DNA of 64,000 bases. Origin: Streptomyces bacillaris. GTDB lineage: Bacteria; Actinomycetota; Actinomycetes; Streptomycetales; Streptomycetaceae. The number at the start of each line of letters is the position of its first letter. The stretch's first letter is position 1. The stretch is taken from positions 3,844,001-3,908,000 of the forward strand of contig NZ_CP029378.1 in NCBI RefSeq assembly GCF_003268675.1, written 5' to 3'. Positions 58,930-64,000 of this stretch are shown here, one piece after another. A program made the position numbers and the translations under genes. The notes below the pieces were generated by a model, which did not search any database, was not told the origin of the DNA, and worked only from the letters and a program-made list of their open reading frames with translations.

Positions 58930-60144
58930 ATGACTCAGGGGGCCGGTCAGGAACCCGTGGTGCGGACGGCGACGTTGCGTGACTTCCGGGTTCCGCCGTA
59001 TGCGCAGACGCCCGTACCACCGCAGGCGCCCGGCGCGGTGCCGCCCCCGACACCACCCCCGCACGCGCCGGAGCCGACCGCGCCCGCGCCGCACACCGCC
59101 GTGCCCCCGTCGCACCCGCCCACGCCCCCCGCGCCGCCGGCCACCGTGGAGCCCCCGGACGCGCCCGCACCGCACCAGGCGCCGCCCCACCCCGGCAACG
59201 CGGCCGTCGGTGACGAGCCCCCGGAGGGGTACACCCCCACCGAGCGCGACCTCCCCGTCATCAACCGCGGCGACACCGTCAGGATCCAGACCGTCCCCGA
59301 GGCGCGCCCCGAGACCGGGGAGGGTCGCGGCCCGCTCTACGTCGTCGGGGACGTCCACGGCTATCTGGACGAGCTGGTGGCCGCCCTCGCCGCCCAGGGA
59401 CTCATCGACGCCGACGGCAACTGGGCCGCGGGGAACGCCCGGCTCTGGTTCCTGGGCGACTTCACCGACAGGGGCCCCGACGGCATCGGCGTCATCGACC
59501 TCGTCATGCGGCTCTCCGCCGAGGCGGCGGCCGCGGGCGGCTACTGCAAAGCTCTGATGGGCAATCACGAGCTGCTCCTCATCGGCGCCAAGCGGTTCTC
59601 CGACACCCCCGTCAACTCCGGGGCCGGAACCGCCACCTTCCAGGCCGCCTGGCTGCTCAACGGCGGACAGAAGAGCGACATGGACCGCCTCCAGGACGTG
59701 CACCTCCAGTGGATGTCCCGGCTCGACGCGGTCGTCGAGGAGGACGGGCATCTGCTGATGCACTCCGACACGACGGCCTACCTCGACTACGGCTCCACCA
59801 TCGAGGACGTCAACGACACGATTACCGCCATCCTCACGCGCAACGACGCCGACGAGTGCTGGGACCTCTTCCGCAAGCTCACCAAGCGGTTCGCCTTCCG
59901 CGACGAGGGGGGCGCCGACGCGGTGCGCGAGCTGCTGTCCACGTACGGCGGACAGCGCATCGTCCATGGCCACAGCCCGATCCCGTACCTCCTGGGCGAG
60001 GTCGGCACGGAGGACGGCGAGGACGGTTCGGGCCCGGTGGTGAACGGCCCGCACGTCTACGCGGACGGGCTCGCCATCGCCATGGACGGCGGGGTGACCA
60101 TGGCCGGAAAGCTACTGGTCGTCCAACTCCCCCTGCATGACTGA
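58930..60144 (+). CDS. PPP-type metallophosphoesterase (calcineurin-like)
   Basis: A 404-residue protein. Residues about 1-130 are a Pro/Ala-rich disordered segment; the phosphatase domain follows with the canonical GDVHGYLDEL, GDFTDRGPD, GNHE and HGHS metal-binding motifs. These are typical of PrpA/ApaH-type Ser/Thr phosphatases or dinucleoside polyphosphate hydrolases, which sequence reading does not separate. ATG 58930 has GGAGGGG upstream. The proline-rich tail suggests protein-protein contacts. Confidence 0.88.
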   Translation: MTQGAGQEPVVRTATLRDFRVPPYAQTPVPPQAPGAVPPPTPPPHAPEPTAPAPHTAVPPSHPPTPPAPPATVEPPDAPAPHQAPPHPGNAAVGDEPPEGYTPTERDLPVINRGDTVRIQTVPEARPETGEGRGPLYVVGDVHGYLDELVAALAAQGLIDADGNWAAGNARLWFLGDFTDRGPDGIGVIDLVMRLSAEAAAAGGYCKALMGNHELLLIGAKRFSDTPVNSGAGTATFQAAWLLNGGQKSDMDRLQDVHLQWMSRLDAVVEEDGHLLMHSDTTAYLDYGSTIEDVNDTITAILTRNDADECWDLFRKLTKRFAFRDEGGADAVRELLSTYGGQRIVHGHSPIPYLLGEVGTEDGEDGSGPVVNGPHVYADGLAIAMDGGVTMAGKLLVVQLPLHD

Positions 60145-60331
60145 CCGCTGACGGGGAAGACGCTCCTCGATCGGACCGCGCCGATCATCGGGCCTATTTA
60201 CGGAAACACCCTGTCTCCCCGTGCCGTGGGCGCTCTACCATCGGCTCATCAGTGGCAGGCTCTCCTCCGTTTCTGCCCGATCGCCCGGCCGACCCGGGCA
60301 GCCGGGCCCGACGGAGCATCGGGGGATGCAG

Positions 60332-61147
60332 ATGACAAGCGCTCCGCACCTGCTGGCCGAGGACGGTCCCGAGTACGCGCGGATCCTGGGTGACGCCCTG
60401 CGTCACGCCCAGGACCGCCCGGACCTGGAGGGCGTCGGTGACCGGCTCAACACCGAACAGCTGCGCACCATGGCGCTCAACGCCACGGCGCTGATCACCG
60501 CGGCCGCGGCCACCGAGTACGAGCACTACGTGAAGGCCCGCGCCGACCTGCGCGCGGCGAGCGCGACCGTACCGGAGGGCGAGCAGTACGGGGACACCTC
60601 GTCGGCCACCGGACCGGGCGCCGGCATAGGGGCGGTCCTCACGGTCCTGACGCCGCTCCTCGCGGGCACCGCCGCCGTGATCTTCCTGCTCGTCGGCTAT
60701 CTCCTGAAGGCGGTCAGCCCGTCCCTCGCCTTCGGCGACAGCATGGTCGCCGCCGGGTGGTTCTTCGCGGCCGTCGCCGCCGCGGCGATCCTGGTCGCCG
60801 CCATCGGGCTGCTCGTCACCGCCCTGCGCAACGGCTCGACCTCGCTCGCCGCCGAGGACGAGGAACAGGAGTTGCCGGAGGAGGTCGCCCGGGCCCGGGA
60901 GGCCTGGCGCCACGCCCTGCTGGAGCGCGGCATCCTGCCGTTCCTCCGGGATGCGCTGGCCGACCCGACCGCGGGCCCCGCCGCGCGAACCCCGCACCGC
61001 TCGCCCAACCGCATCCCGAAGATCGGCTACAGCAGGCCGGACTTCTCCGGTCCGGAGGACGGCCCGTCGGCGGGCCCCCGGCCGACCTTCACCAGCCCGG
61101 ACTTCACGAGCCCGGACTTCGGCGGCCCGGAGCACCGGCCGGAGTAG
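60332..61147 (+). CDS. membrane protein with repetitive C-terminus, unknown function
   Basis: A 271-residue protein. A soluble helical N-terminus (about 1-90) precedes two membrane helices (about 105-128 and 140-165), an acidic helix (EDEEQELPEEVARAREAW) and a tail with repeated short units (SPDFTSPDFGGPEH). ATG 60332 is preferred because GGGGG is 6 nt upstream; ATG 60326 directly abuts that stretch. No domain is recognised. Confidence 0.75.
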   Translation: MTSAPHLLAEDGPEYARILGDALRHAQDRPDLEGVGDRLNTEQLRTMALNATALITAAAATEYEHYVKARADLRAASATVPEGEQYGDTSSATGPGAGIGAVLTVLTPLLAGTAAVIFLLVGYLLKAVSPSLAFGDSMVAAGWFFAAVAAAAILVAAIGLLVTALRNGSTSLAAEDEEQELPEEVARAREAWRHALLERGILPFLRDALADPTAGPAARTPHRSPNRIPKIGYSRPDFSGPEDGPSAGPRPTFTSPDFTSPDFGGPEHRPE

Positions 61148-61296
61148 CCGCCGCGAGCCGGTGGGTCCGGTGCCCGAGGCCCGCCCATGGCACGCGGTCC
61201 GGGGCCGTCAGCCGACGCCCCACACAGGCAGGCCCCGTATGCCGATGCCCTACGCGGCCCCGTACGCCGTACGCCCCTGAGATGCCCCACCAACGC

Positions 61297-61333
61297 CACA
61301 GGCCGGGGCGGCAAGTGCCGCGCCCGGCCTGTG
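61297..61333. terminator. strong hairpin between convergent genes
   Basis: CACAGGCCGGGGCGGCA pairs with TGCCGCGCCCGGCCTGTG (about 17 bp with one bulge, 2-nt loop). It terminates the DUF805 gene and possibly the gene opposite. Confidence 0.8.
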
Positions 61334-61362
61334 CGATGCTCCGGTCCGGCCGGAGCGGTGGA

Positions 61363-61719
61363 TCAGCCCACCTGCGGAGCCAGCTTCGGGTTGGTGCCGT
61401 GCTGGTTCGGCTCCTGCTTGCCCTCGGAGGCGAAGAAGACGATCAGGACGATGAAACCGACCAGCGGGACCAGCGCGATCAGCAGCCACCAGCCCGAGCG
61501 GCTGGTGTCGTGCAGACGGCGCACCGCGACCGCGAGCGACGGGATCAGGATCGCGAGGGAGTAGATGTAGGAGAGGATCTCCGTGCCGATCAGGCTACCG
61601 ATGATCGACAGAACGATGCTGATCACGAAGCTGATCAGCGTGAACATCCAGAACTCCTTGCGGCGCGCGCGCCCGCTGAAGCCTGCGTAGTTCTTGAGTA
61701 CTGCCAGGTACCAGTCCAC
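61363..61719 (-). CDS. DUF805 family small membrane protein
   Basis: A 118-residue inner-membrane protein with three to four helices. It shows the DUF805 pattern: WYLAVLKNYAGFSGRARRKEFWMF, then helices, then VRRLHDTSRSGWWLLIALVPLVG. The function of the family is unknown. GTG 61719 has GGGAGGG 7 nt upstream. The hydrophilic tail EGKQEPNQHGTNPK is variable in the family. Confidence 0.88.
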   Translation of the reverse strand: MDWYLAVLKNYAGFSGRARRKEFWMFTLISFVISIVLSIIGSLIGTEILSYIYSLAILIPSLAVAVRRLHDTSRSGWWLLIALVPLVGFIVLIVFFASEGKQEPNQHGTNPKLAPQVG

Positions 61720-61988
61720 TGTGTTTCCCTCCCCAGGCCCCCGTGCGAGGGCCGCCAAATTTCGGCCGAGCAAGCCGGAAAGTAAGCCACAGATAAGGAA
61801 CGGGTCAAGCCCAGTTGACGCAGCTGCGAAACGTACATCCACCTGCCACACGACTGTGTCCATACTGTCGCCTGACAACGCGCGAAAACCCAACAGATAG
61901 TAATCAAGCAGGCAATTAGCCCATACCGCCCCCGACGCCCCTCAGGGCATCGAGGACGGAAGGGCGGTCTGCGGCCCCGTGGTGAGGC
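61720..61988. other. spacer between thiC and the DUF805 gene
   Basis: No gene was seen. It contains the thiC 3' region and the DUF805 promoter. No clear terminator after thiC was found. Confidence 0.35.
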
Positions 61989-63791
61989 CTAGTCCGCGAT
62001 CGGCAGGTAGACCCGGTTGCCGGCGGCCGCGAACTCCTTCGACTTCTCGGCCATGCCCTCCTCGATCTCCTCCTGCGAACCGCCGTGCTGACGGCGGATG
62101 TCCTGGGAGATCTTCATCGAGCAGAACTTCGGCCCGCACATCGAGCAGAAGTGCGCCGTCTTCGCCGGCTCCGCGGGCAGCGTCTCGTCGTGGAACTCCC
62201 GGGCCGTGTCCGGGTCGAGGGCCAGGTTGAACTGGTCCTCCCACCGGAACTCGAACCGCGCGTCCGAGAGCGCGTCGTCCCACTCCTGCGCGCCCGGGTG
62301 CCCCTTGGCGAGGTCGGCGGCGTGGGCGGCGATCTTGTAGGTGATGACCCCGGTCTTCACGTCGTCCCGGTTGGGCAGCCCCAGGTGCTCCTTGGGCGTG
62401 ACGTAACAGAGCATCGCCGTCCCCCACCAGGCGATCATCGCGGCGCCGATGCCCGAGGTGATGTGGTCGTAGGCGGGCGCGACATCCGTGGTCAGCGGGC
62501 CGAGCGTGTAGAACGGCGCCTCCTCGCAGATCTCCTGCTGGAGGTCGATGTTCTCCTTGATCTTGTGCATCGGGACGTGCCCGGGGCCCTCGATCATCGT
62601 CTGCACGCCGAACCGCTTGGCGATCGTGTTCAGCTCGCCCAGCGTGCGCAGTTCGGCGAACTGCGCCTCGTCGTTGGCGTCCGCGATCGACCCGGGGCGC
62701 AGCCCGTCACCGAGGGAGTAGGTGACGTCGTACGTCGCGAGGATCTCGCACAGCTCCTCGAAGTGCTCGTAGAGGAACGACTCCTTGTGGTGCGCCAGGC
62801 ACCAGGCCGCCATGATCGAGCCGCCGCGCGAGACGATGCCGGTCTTGCGACGGGCCGTCAGCGGGACGTACGGCAGGCGCACCCCGGCGTGCACCGTCAT
62901 GTAGTCCACGCCCTGCTCGGCCTGCTCGATGACGGTGTCCTTGTAGATCTCCCAGGTCAGCTCCTCGGCCCGGCCGTCCACCTTCTCCAACGCCTGGTAG
63001 AGCGGCACCGTTCCGATCGGCACGGGGGAGTTGCGCAGCACCCACTCGCGGGTGGTGTGGATGTTGCGGCCGGTGGACAGGTCCATGACCGTGTCGGCGC
63101 CCCACTTCGTCGCCCAGGTCATCTTGTCCACCTCCTCCTCGATGGAGGAGGTGACGGCCGAGTTGCCGATGTTGGCGTTGACCTTCACCAGGAACCGCTT
63201 GCCGATGATCATCGGCTCGATCTCGGGGTGGTTGACGTTGGCCGGCAGCACCGCCCGGCCCGCCGCGATCTCCTCGCGTACGACTTCGGCCTCGACGTTC
63301 TCCCGGATCGCGACGTACTCCATCTCCGGGGTGATCTCCCCGCGCCGGGCGTACGCGAGCTGGGTGACGGGCCGTCCGTCGCGGCTGCGGCGCGGCTGGC
63401 GCGGACGGCCGGGGAAGACCGCGTCGAGGTTGCGCAGCCCGCCGCGCGGCGAGGTGTGCTTGACCCCGTCGTCCTCGGGGCGGACCGGGCGGCCCGCGTA
63501 CTCCTCGGTGTCGCCGCGCGCGATGATCCAGTTCTCCCGCAGGGGCGCGAGGCCGCGGCGGACGTCGGTGTCGATGGCGGGATCGGTGTACGGCCCCGAC
63601 GTGTCGTACAGCGTCACGTCCTTGCCATTGGTGAGGTGCACCTGTCGGACCGGCACCCGGAGGTCCGGGCGCGAGCCCTGGACGTACCCCTTGTGCCAGC
63701 CGATGGACTTCCCGGCCCCGTCGTCCGGAATCGCGCCGTCGGGCGTTCCGTTCTGTTTCGAGGCAGGCGTGCGTGCGTCCGCTGTGGTCAT
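61989..63791 (-). CDS. thiC: phosphomethylpyrimidine synthase
   Basis: A 600-residue radical-SAM-type enzyme that converts 5-aminoimidazole ribotide to the HMP-phosphate half of thiamine. The C-terminal CSMCGPKFC motif (Cx2Cx4C) binds the [4Fe-4S] cluster. Family blocks seen: RNLDAVFPGRPRQPRRSR-like region, GNSAVTSSIEEEVDKMTWATKWGADTVMDLSTG (read in parts) and EGPGHVPMHKI. Expression is controlled by the TPP riboswitch directly upstream. Confidence 0.98.
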   Translation of the reverse strand: MTTADARTPASKQNGTPDGAIPDDGAGKSIGWHKGYVQGSRPDLRVPVRQVHLTNGKDVTLYDTSGPYTDPAIDTDVRRGLAPLRENWIIARGDTEEYAGRPVRPEDDGVKHTSPRGGLRNLDAVFPGRPRQPRRSRDGRPVTQLAYARRGEITPEMEYVAIRENVEAEVVREEIAAGRAVLPANVNHPEIEPMIIGKRFLVKVNANIGNSAVTSSIEEEVDKMTWATKWGADTVMDLSTGRNIHTTREWVLRNSPVPIGTVPLYQALEKVDGRAEELTWEIYKDTVIEQAEQGVDYMTVHAGVRLPYVPLTARRKTGIVSRGGSIMAAWCLAHHKESFLYEHFEELCEILATYDVTYSLGDGLRPGSIADANDEAQFAELRTLGELNTIAKRFGVQTMIEGPGHVPMHKIKENIDLQQEICEEAPFYTLGPLTTDVAPAYDHITSGIGAAMIAWWGTAMLCYVTPKEHLGLPNRDDVKTGVITYKIAAHAADLAKGHPGAQEWDDALSDARFEFRWEDQFNLALDPDTAREFHDETLPAEPAKTAHFCSMCGPKFCSMKISQDIRRQHGGSQEEIEEGMAEKSKEFAAAGNRVYLPIAD

Positions 63792-63798
63792 GAGACCT

Positions 63799-63908
63799 AC
63801 TCCCTACGCCGGCATTACCCGGTAACAGGTTCGGCGGTCGGCGCAGCCATGTCCCGTACGGATGTACGGCGATCAGCGCCCTCTCAGCCCGGTGCTCCGA
63901 GCTCCCGC
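63799..63908 (-). promoter_or_regulatory. TPP riboswitch (THI element) of thiC
   Basis: The minus strand has the conserved TPP aptamer words CTGAGAGGG (about 63887-63879), GAACCTG near 63830, and GGGTAATGCCGGCGTAGGGAGT at the 3' end, in that order and spacing. The aptamer ends about 8 nt before the ATG, so translation-start masking by P1/anti-SD pairing is the likely mechanism. Confidence 0.95.
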
Positions 63909-63926
63909 GTGTGCAAAGGTGCCTCC

Positions 63927-63932
63927 ACGCTA
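63927..63932 (-). promoter_or_regulatory. -10 element of the thiC leader
   Basis: TAGCGT on the minus strand, about 20 nt upstream of the aptamer. The -35 was not recognised. Confidence 0.4.
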
Positions 63933-63988
63933 GCGTCCTTTCCGGCGAGCTGACCAGAGGGCCCTCCCGTTCTTGCGATGATCGCCCC

Positions 63989-64000
63989 GTGACCTCCCCC
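63989..64000 (+). CDS. possible start of a gene cut off by the window end
   Basis: GTG ACC TCC CCC at the right edge, preceded by sequence resembling a Streptomyces leaderless start. Only four codons are visible, so this is very tentative. Confidence 0.2.

Noticed and set aside
62085..63953. 622-codon frame antisense to thiC
   Set aside because: Shadow of thiC codon bias; it has no start signal or family motif and runs through the TPP riboswitch.

Overview
The window is high-GC actinobacterial chromosome, almost certainly from a Streptomyces species. The evidence is the extreme third-position GC bias, frequent GTG starts, many 4-bp ATGA/GTGA gene overlaps, TAnnnT -10 hexamers placed 6-7 nt before start codons (leaderless mRNAs), and gene blocks typical of the Streptomyces core (cydAB-cydDC, hisC-like, thiC, pheA-serS, the sco/ecuC/dtpA copper locus). 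Several perfect parS sites and groups of DnaA boxes suggest it lies fairly close to the replication origin. No transposon, prophage, CRISPR array or rRNA was seen; one tRNA-Ser(UGA) is present.

Layout. 0.2-4.6 kb: a very large PAS/receiver protein whose histidine-kinase core has lost its phosphoacceptor His. 4.7-12.3 kb (minus strand): an acyl-CoA synthetase, an ECF sigma factor, and a tightly overlapped five-gene operon (two acyl-CoA dehydrogenases, a MaoC-DUF35 protein, a MaoC hydratase and an Ltp2-like aldolase). The operon has the gene set of the mycobacterial igr locus for steroid side-chain removal. 12.4-25.7 kb: small secreted proteins, two primase/polymerase-like proteins (one with a possible LexA box, one with a lost active site), a possible Imm10-like protein, tRNA-Ser, an HtrA protease, a glycerophosphodiesterase, two anti-sigma-type ATPases, a GAF-PP2C phosphatase and aminopeptidase P.

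25.9-32.4 kb (plus): a copper-handling locus (YcnI, Sco, PCuAC/ECuC, CopC-CopD, the DyP peroxidase DtpA) that likely matures cuproenzymes. 32.5-36.2 kb: pheA, a DnaA-box-bearing spacer, serS and a HAD phosphatase. 36.3-41.0 kb (minus): an HTH/coiled-coil protein and two overlapped ABC ATPase-permease pairs. 41.3-44.9 kb (plus): an M24 peptidase, an EphD-like hydrolase-SDR fusion and a MerR regulator, all overlapping. 44.9-47.6 kb: DnaA boxes, kptA, a luciferase-like monooxygenase and a second HAD phosphatase.

47.7-55.9 kb (minus): a DevS-like GAF sensor kinase with the conserved heme-ligand His, then cydA-cydB-cydDC behind a near-perfect Rex operator. One parS overlaps the cydDC start codon and another is the centre of a 34-bp palindrome between cydB and cydDC. 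56.1-64.0 kb: a HisC-like aminotransferase, a LacI regulator, a PPP-type phosphatase, two small membrane proteins, and thiC behind a TPP riboswitch. The most interesting items are the igr-like operon with its candidate operator, the degenerate giant kinase, the parS/cyd overlap, the two extra DnaA-box groups and the heme-GAF sensor beside cytochrome bd.
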